64,000 bases of DNA from Adiantum capillus-veneris (GCA_014529385.2 CM043969.1:36219446-36283445), one strand, 5' to 3'; shown: positions 1-13,200, counted from the first letter of the stretch. Made by a program: numbers and translations. The notes: generated by a model from the sequence alone, not told the origin.

Positions 1-105
1 GCTACGGCACACCCAACACTCTCGTAAATTTATTCTAATAGCAAAGTGCAAGAATTGGGTCCATGTTAGTTTTGAAAAAAAAGAAAATGAGAAGAACCTA
101 GCCAG

Positions 106-107
<2 letters not shown>

Positions 108-171
<64 letters not shown>

Positions 172-173
172 TT
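108..173. repeat. (TC)n microsatellite
   Basis: A run of about 33 TC dinucleotides with one TTT interruption near its right end. It is one of many CT/GA arrays in the window. Sequence 1-107 shows no recognisable gene. Confidence 0.95.
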
Positions 174-249
174 GGGAGAATATCTTTGTCTATATTACAT
201 TTTTATGTTACATCTTTTAGGCCCTCGGAGAGCGTCTATGTATCTCCTC

Positions 250-1385
250 ATCTGCCTCTACATGTGTTGAGGCATTGATACAAAATCTTCCATGATTTTA
301 TTTTTCAAGATTCCCCAAGGAAATCGAGTACCTTGATCCCATTTATAAAAACCACTGCATTTCTTTTTTGCCAAATGAATGAGAGCATCCATATCCTGAT
401 CAACATAAGACATACATCCCCAATCTAGAATCCCTTAATTGCACAAGACCAAAAACACATTGAAACTTATTGAACTTAATTTGCCAATGTTTTACCACTC
501 TGCAATCCAAGAACAAGTGCTTCATAGATTCCAGTTTATTACATCTGGTACATAGGCCATTCATTAGATTTTTGTTGGCTAAGAGATCACCAAATAGGTA
601 GTGCCCCATTAATGATCCTCCAAAAAAATACTTTCTGCCTGAATATACAATGCATTTTCCATATAAAAATTATTCTCTATAGCCATGAGTTTTGACTTTT
701 GTCCATTCCCTAAATTCAGTTACACCGGATATGTATGGTGGAAACACGCAATAACAAACAAGTGAGAGAAGGTGTTGGTAGGGGATGTCCACCACCAGCT
801 AGCTAAAGAGTGTGGTAGCTCCCAGTCTCTGAACCTTTGGGTTGAGTTTTGATTGCAACGAATCTGAATGTTGAGTACACAAGCTGCTAGAAGTGCCCAT
901 GCAATCCTCAATCCATTGCCCAATCTGTACAGTCTGTGGCAACCAATAAAGCCACCAAATGGCTTTTAGAGTCCACAACTTCGTTAATGGCCATGACTAA
1001 TCTTTAAAAAGAACAAGAGATTTTCTCCCCAAAACAAATCAAGAGGCTTTCTAAATACAAAACTCCAAAAACAAGATTCCACACCCAGCGAGTTCCCTGT
1101 ACACCTGGCTTGACCAACCCACACCAATTTAAGAAAGCACAAGCATGTTACTAGCTCTCCCACAAGGTCTCAATGGTGCTGCATTTAAAAGTTTGTCCCA
1201 TTGGTCCATATCCCATGACCCATGAAAGTAAACTATGGCTTACCAATGAGGAACCACATCAACCTAGACCATCATTTATATGAATTGAGCATGTGTTTGA
1301 TAAGAGTTTCCCTTCTTTCCAGCATGTGTATTTTTAGATTCAAAATCCCAAGGCCCCCCAAGTCAAAGGGAAATGCAAGAGAATC
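250..1385 (-). pseudogene. LINE relic: 3' end of reverse transcriptase ORF
   Basis: Read on the minus strand, the frame near 1370-1290 gives FDLGGLGILNLKIHMLERR, the GGLG-type block found after the RT core of plant LINEs. Near 640-480 it gives a cysteine/histidine cluster (LCTRC...MKHLFLDC) typical of the zinc-binding domain that ends these ORFs. Between the two there are several stops and frame changes, so this is a decayed 3' fragment without the catalytic RT motifs. The longest open piece is 400-609. The role in a live element would be target-primed reverse transcription. The left boundary is not defined. Confidence 0.75.
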
Positions 1386-1752
1386 AAAAGGGCATTCCTA
1401 GTAGACCAAATAAGAGACAACATCCAAATAAGAGACAAGTACGTATGCATAATATTGCTCATCACCTCCAGAGTTTGAAAGAGAAGATTAAATTGGATGA
1501 TTGTAATATTTTAATGATGGCTCGTTCAATCTTTTTGATCCTACCAATAGCCAAGAATAATATAATGTCAATTCCAAAAGCTTTGTCTAGTTGTTTACAA
1601 AGTCCTACGTCTCAATTTGGCTAGCTTGCCTATTTTCAGTGAGGCTTGCTGGATGGAGGTAAGCTAGACGGTCAATTGTGTCTTAACTTGGCATTTGAGT
1701 GTGCTAAGGGAAGTTTCAACACGTGCACCATAACCTTTTTGAGCCTGTCCCA
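1386..1752. other. unassigned sequence
   Basis: No convincing coding sequence or repeat is seen between the LINE relic and the LTR element. A short open frame at 1373-1624 resembles nothing I recognise. Confidence 0.5.
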
Positions 1753-1838
1753 TGTTCGGGATAAGCCCAACTTAGGTGGCCATGTGAACGCATTGTTTTA
1801 GCATTGGATAAGCCCTCTTGCATTTTTCTCCAGTTGTG

Positions 1839-1911
<73 letters not shown>

Positions 1912-1958
1912 CATGTCTATTAGAGACTCCATACGTACGCTTCTGTTTAGTTCATACA
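1753..1958 (+). repeat. 5' LTR of the 1.37-kb element
   Basis: It starts TGTTCGGG and ends TTCATACA, with an internal CT array at 1841-1909. Compared with the 3' LTR it lacks about 25 bp containing the TATA-like TATATAAGG and one of the AATTTAATGATAAAT copies, so it probably lost its promoter. Confidence 0.75.
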
Positions 1959-1960
1959 AG

Positions 1961-1972
1961 TGGTATCAGAGC
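1961..1972 (+). promoter_or_regulatory. primer-binding site, initiator-Met type
   Basis: TGGTATCAGAGC begins two bases after the LTR end. It matches the complement of the 3' end of plant initiator tRNA-Met, the usual primer of copia and TRIM elements. Confidence 0.85.
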
Positions 1973-2861
1973 ATTGGCTTTATGCTCAGGGCAAGTAGGA
2001 GAGCTAGTGTGCAGAAGGCGCTCAGCCTGAAGCTCAAGTTTTGAAGGAAGTTCAAGCGAGATGAGGCAACCAGCAGGAAACAATTTTGGCCAGTCGAGGG
2101 TGCTTCGAGAAGGTGGCGGCATCAACATTAATAGGGGACAGCCAACAGTGATCTCTGCCTACCCAAAGCACTCATGCCGGCTACCTGTGCAAAGTTGGGA
2201 ATCATTGCACTATATCTCTTTTTTCTTTTAGGTGCATAGTAGTTGTGGTGGAGATCGAGAAGCAAGAAAACCATATTCCATGTTGTGGCTCCTCGCTCAT
2301 CAACAATGGAAAATATGAGTGTGTACTCCTGGCGGTTCCATTTTTCTCTCAAGCCTCCCTCTCTTCTGCTACAGTCGCTCCCTATTCTGTTGCAAACTTT
2401 CGAGCTTCAAGTGATGACAACAACTTTATTAAAGCTTATCAAAATTGATAATTTGAGTGCCTTTATTTTTTTATTATCTTTTAAGTGGTTATTCATACAA
2501 GTATGCATGAAATCCATTTCACAATGCATACATATTATACATGTATGATGAATGAATTTGGACACAAAGCCCAACACATATCTCTTTATCTATTGTCGAC
2601 AAATACATATCTATCAAGTTCCATGTTATCAAGCTATAAATGGGATTCGAAACTACCTCGGCAAGTGTATGATGATGCCAAAGGTAAGACCTTCCCGACA
2701 GCTCAGTTTATGAGTGCCTAGTGAGCCTAGTAAAAGTGTCCTTGTGGACCTTAGCAATGGATCGGCAATGAGACCCATCATGATGTATCGAGCACTACAC
2801 CTAGATGCATCAGTAGTCTCTATGATCAATTTTTGTGTCAATTTTGGGTTAAGGGGGCGTT

Positions 2862-2984
2862 TGTTGGGGATAAGCCAAACTTGGATGGCCATGTGAACGC
2901 ATTGTGTTAGCCTATATAAGGCCCAAAATTTAATGATAAATCCCTCTTGCATTTTTCTCTAGGCGTGTGATAAATTTAATGATA

Positions 2985-3066
<82 letters not shown>

Positions 3067-3123
3067 TCTGCTCTGCTCGCCATGTCTATCAGAGACTCCA
3101 TACGGTTTCACTTCGTTCCTACA
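2862..3123 (+). repeat. 3' LTR of the 1.37-kb element
   Basis: Starts TGTTGGGG and ends CCTACA. It has a TATA-like TATATAAGG at about 2914 and a CT array at 2989-3063, placed downstream of the TATA box where the transcript leader would lie. A short AATTTAATGATAAAT motif occurs twice (near 2928 and 2973). Confidence 0.75.
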
Positions 3124-3982
3124 CCCCGTGAATGAGTTCAACTCTTGGACAATTTTTACAACCACAAGTGGATAGTTTTTCTATGTGTCTCGATGCATTT
3201 TTTGACCTACAAGGTAGTGTGCTAGATTTCAACATTTTTCTCATGGGTTGGATTCTTTCCGGTGCAGACTATGCGGCATAGATGTTGTGCTCATGTATGA
3301 GTATGTGGGTCACTTCAAAGAGTTTTCCATCGTGGTTTTGTGTTTTGTTTTCTATGTATGCATATTTTGATAGAAAGTGAGCTAGCTCTAGCTCGTAGGT
3401 GGAAAATTCAAGGAGACTAAGTGGAAGTCAAGACCCTTGGGTGCAAGTTAGAGGAGAGCCGATGCCGCTCTCTCTCAATCTATCTCCTAGTAAGTCAAGA
3501 CTGCGATGCTAGGGAGAGGTTGTCAAGTCAAAAACCACTCTAGATGAGATGTCAAAGCTCTATCAGAGGAAGGAAAATGGAAAATCTATGCACGAGGAAA
3601 AGTAGTCTCCTCTCTCTCGCTCTTGCTATGTCCAATTTGAGAAGAATAATCAATGTCATCTTCCACTAGTGTGACATCTCCCCGTTGGTGGATTATATAT
3701 GGGACCTCTTTCTCTACCTCGTTGGGATATTTTCTCTGTGCGTGTTGATGTTCATTTGGCATTCTTAATAATTATGCATTTGTCTCATTATGACATCTAT
3801 GATAGGTAGATATAGATAGACAAATAGATTGAATTATCATTCACGAAGGTCAGATATGACCTATGGGACCGAAAACAAAACATTACAAAGTTCCTTCTCA
3901 ATGAAGGGGTTGTTGGATACATCTTAACCAAGGAGTAAGGGTCTAGGAAGGTATGATAAAGGGAAGATAAGATGAAATGATT
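3124..3982. other. unassigned sequence; possible LINE tail near 3800-3875
   Basis: No gene recognised. Around 3800-3875 the minus strand reads GGTCCCATAGGTCATATC followed by an AATGATAAT segment and a TATC-rich tail. This resembles the sequence just downstream of the LINE at 54197-54255, so it may be the 3' tail of a related LINE. The similarity is short and imperfect. Confidence 0.35.
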
Positions 3983-4893
3983 GTGTCTAGGAGTGAGTTT
4001 GGCATGCAACATGGCATGTGTGCAATATTTTCCTTGTTTTATAACCGCGAATATTGTTGAGGACATCATTTTAAAATAAGGGGAAGAGAATTATGTCCCT
4101 AGACACCAAGATGGGTCCTTGTAGTATGTGTGGTCAGTGTGTCCCTATAAGTAAGACTTGTGATCGTCTTGTTTGATCACCACACTTGGACTCTACACCA
4201 ATGGCGGCTCTACCTGCACACCATTTCTGGTGTGAGCTCATTGGTATGGGACATCGGTTATTGTAGTAGAGGCTAGCCCATTAGCTACGTGCCCTCATGC
4301 TGGCCAATGATCCCATATTGACTCTATGGTTGGGAGGTGAGCCTAATGTCCACCCGTTAGGTGTCTTGGAGTGAGTTTGGCTTGGAACATGCCATGTGTG
4401 CAAGATTTTCCTAGCTTTATAATCATGAATATTGTTGAGGATAAAAATTCAAAATAAGGGTAGAAGTTCTACTTCCCTAGACATAAAAATGGGTACCACT
4501 AGTATGTATGGTCAGTGTGTCCCTATAATCAATACTTCAGTCTCATTTGCGATCGTCTTGTGTGATCACACACATGGACTCTACACCAATGGTAGCTATG
4601 CTCGCACACCCGTTCTGGTGTGGGCTCATTGGTATGGGACGAAGATTCTTGTAGTAGAGGCTAGTCCATTGGCTATAGGCCCTCAGGCTTGAGAGTGAGC
4701 CCATGTTGGATATATGGTTGGGAGGTGAGCCTATGTCCACCCATTACTTGTCTAGGAGGAAGTTTGGCTTGCGGTATGCCATGTGTGCAAGATTTTTACA
4801 GTTTTATAACTGCGAATATTATTGAGAACATCATTTCAAAATAAGGGGAGAAGCGTTATGTCCCTAGGAACAAGGATGGGTTCTTGTAGTATG
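3983..4893. repeat. about 380-bp tandem repeat, 2.4 copies
   Basis: Units begin at about 3983, 4361 and 4749, each with GTCT.GGAG..AGTTTGGC. The units share 'CCATGTGTGCAAGATTTT', 'GGTCAGTGTGTCCCTATAA', 'GGACTCTACACCAATGG' and 'GGTTGGGAGGTGAGCCTA'. The third copy stops after about 145 bp. No reading frame is shared by the copies, so this looks like a non-coding tandem duplication with moderate divergence. Confidence 0.85.
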
Positions 4894-6001
<1,108 letters not shown>

Positions 6002-6262
6002 GACTATTTACAAAGGTGGACAATGATGAAGCAACAATCGATGTAATAGTTTCTGGGAGAACGACCGATTCCAAGCATCCCTGGGCATTGATGAGGATGA
6101 TGATGATGATTTTAGTTTCTCACTTTACTTCAATTTTTTTCTCTGTACCCAAGCATTGTATTTTTAATATTTGTACCCAAACCTTGTGTTACATCAATTA
6201 AGATTGTATCAGTTTGGTCTCATAGGTCATTTTGGCCTTTTGAAGATGTTTAATACAACATT

Positions 6263-6265
<3 letters not shown>

Positions 6266-6353
<88 letters not shown>

Positions 6354-6391
6354 CCCCCCCCCCCTTTGTGTGTGTGTGTGTGTGTGTGTGG
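6266..6391. repeat. compound (CT)n-C(n)-(TG)n microsatellite
   Basis: About 85 bp of CT is followed by a run of about 15 C (to 6364) and then about 12 TG units (6367-6390). The switch of motif inside one tract is typical of slippage-derived compound arrays. Confidence 0.95.
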
Positions 6392-7879
6392 GTGAGAGAG
6401 TAATTACTAATCATGAATTATCTGGTCTATGTTGTAATAGCTTGGTCATTTGCTACCCGACTTTTTTTTGGTCTCATCCCTCTCCAAACTCGCACTGTAG
6501 AGATGAGAAAGCACAAACGTTTTGTCAATATCTAGCTGATCTCTACATTACAAGAAGATAGGCTAGAATAAGTGAATAGTTATAACACAAATTTATAACA
6601 ACACATAGATATGTTTGCCCAAAGTATGTGGAGTCCAGGCATGTACAACTCCAATAGCTTCCATATGCACTGGAAAAAAAGGACGTCGCCTTCGATGGTA
6701 GAACTCGCCAATCCACGTCAATGTCACAGGTGACACCGTAATAACTGACACACATCTAAAACAATCCTTGGTGGTTAGATCGGGTCCTTGCGAGGGCGTG
6801 GCAGATGTGTGAGACCCCAATTAAGAGAGTGTCGGTGTCGACTTTTGGATCCGAGAAGGTTCTGAGGCTGTAGAGATATGCCATTGGACTCATCGAGAAA
6901 GGAAACCACACATAGATTAACAAAAAGATAATTAGATCAATGTTTATGAAAATATTATACTTCTATAATAAAATATCGATCTAATATCGTGTGTCCTGGT
7001 TGTGCTCTGTGACCTCACCGGCCGATGGCCACTGAGTAGTCTATACCGGCAACTAAGCAGTGGTAGCTAGATTTGAAAGATGGTTCTTGCTATTACCACG
7101 AGTGTATCATGTTTTTGTGAGACAAAATGATATACTTAGGTGCACAATATATATATATATGCATACATACATACTTTATTTAAAAATAAATTCAACCTGT
7201 ATGATGTTCCTACTAAAGGGTCTCAAGAAGAGCCCTTGTCTGGGCATACAGGTGTCAAGACCTCCTATAGACGATGTATGGTAGACTACAAGTTCTCGTT
7301 GGGAATCTATTGGTACTCTATGATGTGCTCTGCTGTTCTCTCCCTCGGAATGTCGACAGCTCATAACATGCTCTTTAGTGCTAGAAGTAGCCCCACTTGA
7401 CCTAAGGTGGGAGCCATCCAAATGATTTGTTTGAAAATTGAGATTTTAGTCAAAGGTAAAACAATCCATAGAGCTTCTCTAAAGAAATTTTTTCTTTTAT
7501 CAAAGAAAAAGAGCAAGGATTAACACTTCCAAAAATGTTTACTTCTTTCCTTGCTTCAATGATTGCTTTTAGCATGAATGATGGTTTCTTTTACTCTCTA
7601 TGAAGAGAGGGAATGAGAGAAAGAAGTAGATATGTGTAGAGAGAGAAAGAGAGAGAGAGAAGAGGAGAAAGACATCTAATGGGGTCTCAACCAACCCTCT
7701 CAAGGACCCCCCACACCAATGCCGATATGGTATTTTCTTTTGATTGAGTAAATGGAATGTCGCTGTGGTAACTCCTTGCAAAGAGAAACCTCTAGGATCT
7801 TTTGATGCAATGTTGGATCCATCTTGATGTGAAATTGTTGATGGTCAAGAAGGGGTAGGTATGGTTTTATGCACTTTCC
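6392..7879. other. unassigned sequence
   Basis: No gene recognised on either strand. A short TA/CATA-rich patch lies at 7147-7175 and a GA-rich patch at 7616-7671. Confidence 0.5.
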
Positions 7880-8470
7880 ATGAGATCTTGCCCCACTGTA
7901 GAGGTACCCAAAGAGCTGATTTGGGGGATCATGACTCTATACAGGTCAATGGTGGGGAATGTACGCACTCTAGAGGGGATTTTTGATTTGATTCACTCCA
8001 CTATTGGGGTGAAACAAGGCTTTTGGTTATGTCCTACACTATTTGGCATGTATGTGGGTGAGTTTGCTAACTACATTGAGAGGTTTGATGATAGAGGAGC
8101 ATAGTTGGCAGGGACATGGATCCCGCTATTGCTATATGCTGATGATATTGTGTTGATCACACTATTGTTATATGCTGAGGATATTGTGTTCATTCTTTGT
8201 ACACATTTTCCCGCAATAGTGCACTATCTGTTAACCCGGGGAAAACCAATGTTATGGTGTTTAACACCACACCACAGTGGGTCAGGAGATTAGCATCCAC
8301 ATTTACATATGACGAGGAGATGGTGGAGTATACAAATGCATACATCTATCTTGGGTAGTCTTCAATGAATTGGTGTTTTCATTGAGGAGAGCAACAAAAA
8401 CTAGATTGACGAGAGCTTATGCAGCTTTGGGAGAATTGGAGAAGATATGTTTGATGGCTATAGTACATGC
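7880..8470 (+). pseudogene. LINE relic: reverse transcriptase core
   Basis: The plus-strand frame 7880-8104 reads VPKELIWGIMTLYRSM, then STIGVKQG and PTLFGMYVGEF, matching the LINE RT block that precedes the active site. After one stop (8102-8104), 8105-8293 carries YADD (LLLYADDIVLIT), the RT catalytic motif. Further on, NAYIYLG and a stretch around TRLTRAYAALGELEK follow after frame changes. A 36-bp segment holding YADD is tandemly duplicated. The endonuclease and the zinc-finger end are missing. It would have acted in target-primed reverse transcription, but it is clearly dead. Confidence 0.85.
8126..8196 (+). repeat. 36-bp in-frame duplication of the RT active site
   Basis: CTATTGCTATATGCTGATG... 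(8126-8161) is followed directly by a second copy (8162-8196) differing at a few bases. The translation is LLLYADDIVLIT then LLLYAEDIVFIL. The unit is 12 codons, so the frame is kept, but the second copy has lost one catalytic aspartate. Confidence 0.9.
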
Positions 8471-8744
8471 CTTGCGTAAGAGAGACCTCTTCTTGATTGA
8501 CCTGTTTTACCTCATGAGTATTAAGAGGTGTCTTTTGGCATTGGCGACTACATATCTATCTCTTTTGACTCACAAACACCAGATAAGGCTCTCATAGCTT
8601 TGATCTTTTCCAGATCCTTGTTGACAAAACTTGTTAGGAGGGATCAATCAGAACATTCACGTCATCAAAACCCCATTCATCATCTAAAGACTCATTCTCC
8701 TCATCATTAAGACACATTCAAAGCTTCTAAATCTACACAAGAAG

Positions 8745-8822
8745 CCGTTGGAGCTATATGGAGAGCACACAGTGAGTACACATATATAGTGGGGACTCCT
8801 AGCTATATATAGCTCTCCAACA
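8745..8822 (-). repeat. 3' LTR remnant of copia D
   Basis: GAGAGCACACAGTGAGTACA and the following ATATATAGTGGGGACTCCTA recur at 13277-13322. Read on the minus strand the block begins TGTTGGAGAGC directly after a purine tract (TTTGAGTGGGGG), the expected order of polypurine tract and 3' LTR. Its outer part is not recognisable. Confidence 0.65.
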
Positions 8823-9355
8823 CCCCCACTCAAATAGGAGTCTGTAACTGTGGATGAAAAAACCCTTGGCGGTACAAGGGAAAAACCCACAGCAACATAA
8901 ACATTCACTATTATATTAGTAATTTTCAAACCTTACAAAATTCATTTTCTAGGAGCTACATCAATCCATAATATACAATGTGTGGTTTCAAACAACTTTT
9001 GAAGTTTAATAAACTTATGTATACAATTGATGCAAATTCTTCAAGATCTTTGAGCAGCTTCAATATGTTTGAGCCACTTCAATATCTTTGAGCCCTTGTA
9101 CACACTGCTTGACATGACGTTTATCTTGTAAACAACACCAACTCAAGAAACATATCGAGATGTGAAGGTTAGAAAGAACCACATCACATTGTCAATAGAG
9201 ACGGTTCGCGACACCGCTCTAGAGAAGACACAGAAACAAATAATGATGGCACGCGTACATATAATAAGAATGCAATACATGTGCGTACATAAACAAAAGC
9301 CAAAATACAAATATTATGAAACACTAGTGATGCACACTCATAACTGCTAAATTGT

Positions 9356-9540
9356 GATGACAACCATAGTACCAATCACGACGAGGGTGCAATAAGACAA
9401 TAACAACCATAGCACTAGGACGACGAAGGTGCAATAAGATGATAACAACCATAGAACCACAATGACAATGGTGCACTAAGGTGATAACAACCATAGAACC
9501 ACAATGACAAGGGTGCACTAAGACAATAACAACCACACCA
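9356..9540. repeat. 42-bp minisatellite, 4.4 copies
   Basis: Units at 9356-9397, 9398-9439, 9440-9481 and 9482-9523, plus a partial fifth. The core is GATAACAACCATAG...GGTGCA.TAAG. The unit length is a multiple of three, so a minus-strand frame repeats a 14-residue motif (MVVI.L.H...), but nothing suggests that it is a protein gene. Confidence 0.9.
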
Positions 9541-10960
9541 CCAAACTAGAGGACGATAACAAGCTCCCAAGTACGCATAAACTTTGTCACATACCTCATC
9601 CTTGATGTGGATAGTATCTTCACTTCCAATATGACACAATAAACCTAATACCAATGGTCACTATGAGGCACTGATCTCACAAGTACACATATAAGGTCTA
9701 TACCATAAAACAAGACACCAGACTCCCAAGTACGCACAAAAATTTTCACATCTCTCAATCAAGAGAAGCAATAGTAAAGTAATGATGTAAAATTATCAAT
9801 TGACCAAACACAAGTGACAAACTTGACCAATGATGAGGTAGCAATCATGTAATCAAGATTTGATGCAAATAGTACAAGGCCTTGACGGTGATGATGCCTA
9901 CTTGACATATGCACACACGTTAGGATACCTTCATAAAATTATCATAAAATTACTTGAAGTATTTTCACAATGGCTACAATTAGGAATATATGTTATCTTA
10001 TATACGTGACCATCTATACATACAACTATGCATAGCATATAAAACTCATGTCGAGAAATGCTAGCTCCTTTGCCACAGTAAGGGTCCTTTAGTATGCATT
10101 TGATTGTAGGCAATGCTACGTCCAAGGAAAATAAAATACCATTGATTATATGATTGCATGCAATGCGCTATAGGGGGCAAGAACATAGCAGGTGAAGAAT
10201 CAAAATAAACCGAGCATCTCTTGGCACTTTAAATCGGCTCAATTATGCTACTTTGAACAAAAAATAGTAAATGGTATGTCCCTTATAAGTTTAAATAGCA
10301 TGCATGCTCGTAAATCGCATCTAATGGTGTGATCCTGCTACAAGAACTGATTTAATTTTCATGTGTAGATGCCCCAATATATAAATATGAATAAGCATAA
10401 AACTTGATCGATCAATGACTTCACGTGCTTGTAGGAACAGTAAATATGAATTTAGAGAAATGTGAAGGCATGTATGCCTCTCTATAGCTTGTTCCCATGA
10501 GGTTGCTCTTGCTAACGATGTTTGCAAGGAGAGTTTGAGATATCTTTTAGGTAGATGATGAGGCCAAAAACGTAGAGATACATGAGATGGCATTAGATTA
10601 TGGAACTAATAGTTGGCTAGGTTGAAGGAGAGTATTAGAAGTACCTATAGTAGTCAACATGGGATAGCAACCATAGCCACAAGTCAAAGCCAGAGTAGAA
10701 CTATAGTTGTCGGCCTCAGAGGGATGCTGGCACCACTTCCTGCCTCAGAGGAACACTCATACCATATCTAGAGTTCGCACTGCCTCTTCGTCCATGGAAA
10801 AATTGCTACTCGCACAAATTAGAGACTCCCTCACATAATTACTATATCGCAAGACGGCTCAGCTTGGACATAATACTAATACTATCACATGTGTGCACGT
10901 AAACAGAAAACCAATACATAATAATACATATCTAGATCCCCATAATTCAATTATCATTTG

Positions 10961-11160
10961 TCATCATCATGGCTTCATGCACCATGGAATCATAATCCAC
11001 ATAAAGCGAATACCTAATAAACATATTGAGATCCCCATAATTCAATTAGTAGTAATCATCATCATGGCTTCATGCACCATGGCATTAGAGACACTTTTAA
11101 CCAATCCAAGAAAAACTACGGAACAACAATCATCATCATGGCTTCATGCACCATGGCATT
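10961..11160. repeat. dispersed short repeat around CATGGCTTCATGCACCATGG
   Basis: The 20-bp core, preceded by ATCATCATCATGG-type sequence, appears at about 10968, 11065 and 11137, and again near 11690 and 11795 (diverged). Parts of the flanks (CCCCATAATTCAATTA) also repeat. No function is apparent. Confidence 0.7.
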
Positions 11161-12774
11161 AGGAAGAGAATGGGTTCTAGGAGAGCCTCTTTATTTGGTA
11201 GTTTAAGGAAGTCAAACCTTTAGTATTAAGAAAGGAAGCATAGGACAGCTTTTGAATTCAAATAGGCAAAACAGCTAGTTTATTTGAATTCAAAGTTTCC
11301 CCCAAAATGGAATTTAAAATCTAGCGGGTAAAACCATATCATGAAGCATATCTATGGAAAGATCTCAATGTGTAGATTGCAGATCTATAATCTCCGCTCA
11401 AATAGAAGATCATATGTGGGAGTTATGGAATGCCAAAAATCATAAAATTGTCCACCTTCTTTTTGGGGGAAAAAGTGCATGCTTTGACCACTCTTACACA
11501 TCTCTTACACACCCACCATTCTTGCATACATGGCATACACCTATTCATCAAATGTTAATCACCTCCATAAGCTAATGGAAAATAAAGGGGCCCTCCTACA
11601 CCCCATCCTCTTCCTAATGCATCATGATCCTCACCATGGCACTAGAGACGCTTTCAACAAAGGAACGAATTAGTAGTAATTAATATCATGGCTTCATGCA
11701 CCATGGCATTAGAGATGCAAATCAAAGAAGAATTTTGAAATAGAAATATGAGATGGAAATACCCATGACAATAAGGATCCATGTCATCACCATGTAGCTC
11801 AAAGTACCATGGGTTAAAGAGCCATCGAGTGATAGTCTCCTTGCATGAACTTTGTCACTTGCATCATCAAGAACCATGAAGATTGTAACCACTGATAACA
11901 AGAGTAGTTGACATTTATAAAATTACGTAAAGTATTTTATGACAAATCATGACGAGATCAGTAGCATGCATGCTTGTAAATTGCAGCCAATGGTGTACTT
12001 TTTCTATGATTAAGGTAGAAACAAATTGCAAGAACTAATTTAATTTGAGCACAGAGAGAGCTTGCAGAAGGCTTGCAGGAACAATCTACATGCATATCCA
12101 CTTAGTGCTTATGAGAAAATCTCTTATAAAGATAACTTGATGATGCTACTCTGATTGAAGCCAAACTAAACATTCAAAGATCAAAGTTACTACACTACAT
12201 GAGAACGGCTTTGTATTGGGAAGAAACTATAGTGGGTATTTTGGTGAGAACATGCTCATAAAATAGTCTTTAAAATAGCACGCGTTGATTCCGACGATAG
12301 CTAAAGATACGAAAAGCAGGGCTTTACAGAGACTATATCGCACAGGGTCATCTACGGGAATCAAAAACTGCAACCAAGTAGTGAGGATATCATTGAGACA
12401 AGTATTGGACGTGTAGGGGGAGTTTGGCGTGCACATGAGTTGAGGGAGGGGGTGAGGATGGATTCTACAGCAGCACCGACTAATATCACTACTAAAAGAA
12501 ACTAAGAATTGAGCAACTTGAACTTTGGATCGGCTCTGAACTTGAGCAGCCTGTACTTTGGATCGTCAATAAAAAAAAATCTGATTGACAATGATAACAA
12601 ATCTATGGATCGACACTAATAACACAACAAGGTGCAAAACAGGCGAGCAAAAGTTACCTGAAAATAACTGCAAAACCATGTCTTTTCTACCCACACCAAA
12701 GAAAATCTCTACATAAGGACGACTACTCCACAATAAAACATCTAGTTGAAGGCTGGCCATTCAATGCTATTTTG

Positions 12775-12856
12775 GGAAGAAGCATAAGGAAGGATTTTGA
12801 ATGCTATTGTAGGAAGAAGCATAAGGAAGGCTATTTTGGGAAGAAGCATAAGGATG
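12775..12856. repeat. short tandem repeat (GGAAGAAGCATAAGGA)
   Basis: Three spaced copies of GGAAGAAGCATAAGGA, separated by 'AGGATTTTGAATGCTATTGT' and a shorter variant. Period about 25-40 bp. Non-coding. Confidence 0.75.
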
Positions 12857-13200
12857 CCTAATAATAGCTACCTGTGCAACATCAATCTATGAAGCACTAA
12901 AAACATGGAACTGATGGAAGCATGCACAACTGCATCAAAGAACGTCCATAGATAGAAATATTGTTTCTTTCCTCTTTAACTGCCACTTATAAGGCAAACA
13001 ATAAAACCAATTGCAAGTACCTTTCAAAGTAGCGCTAATTAAAGGATGGGTCTCAATTGAATCCATCAACGGATCACTATTTCAAGGAACTACAGTTGTT
13101 CTACTATCTCTTAATGTCAACACCAAACATCAAAGAAGAAAAATAATAAAACTTAGATCAATTTTTTATTGTCCCCATATCTACTCATGATGGTACACTC

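Larger units (their letters stand above)
1753..3123 (+). mobile_element. non-autonomous LTR retrotransposon, TRIM/LARD-like
   Basis: Two related blocks (1753-1958 and 2862-3123) both begin TGTT.GGGATAAGCC and end ...TACA. They share the stretches TGGCCATGTGAACGCATTGT, CCCTCTTGCATTTTTCTC, a CT array, and GCCATGTCTAT.AGAGACTCC. Two bases after the first block lies TGGTATCAGAGC (1961-1972), the classic initiator-Met primer site. Just before the second is a purine tract with AAGGGGGCG (2850-2858). The internal part is about 900 bp and encodes no gag or pol that I can recognise. The size suggests a terminal-repeat element in miniature or a deletion derivative of a copia element. A perfect 5-bp target duplication was not found. 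Confidence 0.8.
8823..13200 (-). other. degenerate interior of copia D, no coding sequence seen
   Basis: This 4.4-kb AT-rich stretch lies between a polypurine tract/LTR at its left and a primer site/LTR at its right. Position makes it the interior of a minus-strand copia. No gag, protease, integrase or RT motif could be read in any frame. It contains the 42-bp minisatellite (9356-9540), several dispersed copies of 'CATGGCTTCATGCACCATGG' (10968-11158, 11688-11710), and short repeats of 'GGGAAGAAGCATAAGGA' (12775-12856). It could be a non-autonomous derivative or heavily replaced sequence. Confidence 0.45.

Noticed and set aside
1961-1972. Possible tRNA-Met gene fragments at TGGTATCAGAGC sites (also near 13201 and 36637)
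   Set aside because: Only the primer-complementary part is present, next to LTR ends. No tRNA cloverleaf around them.
2243-2548. 101-codon plus-strand frame inside the 1.37-kb LTR element
   Set aside because: No gag or other domain, a second overlapping frame of similar length, and no counterpart elsewhere. Treated as non-coding.
9356-9540. CRISPR-like array
   Set aside because: The 42-bp units are contiguous without spacers of varied sequence. This is a minisatellite in a plant genome.
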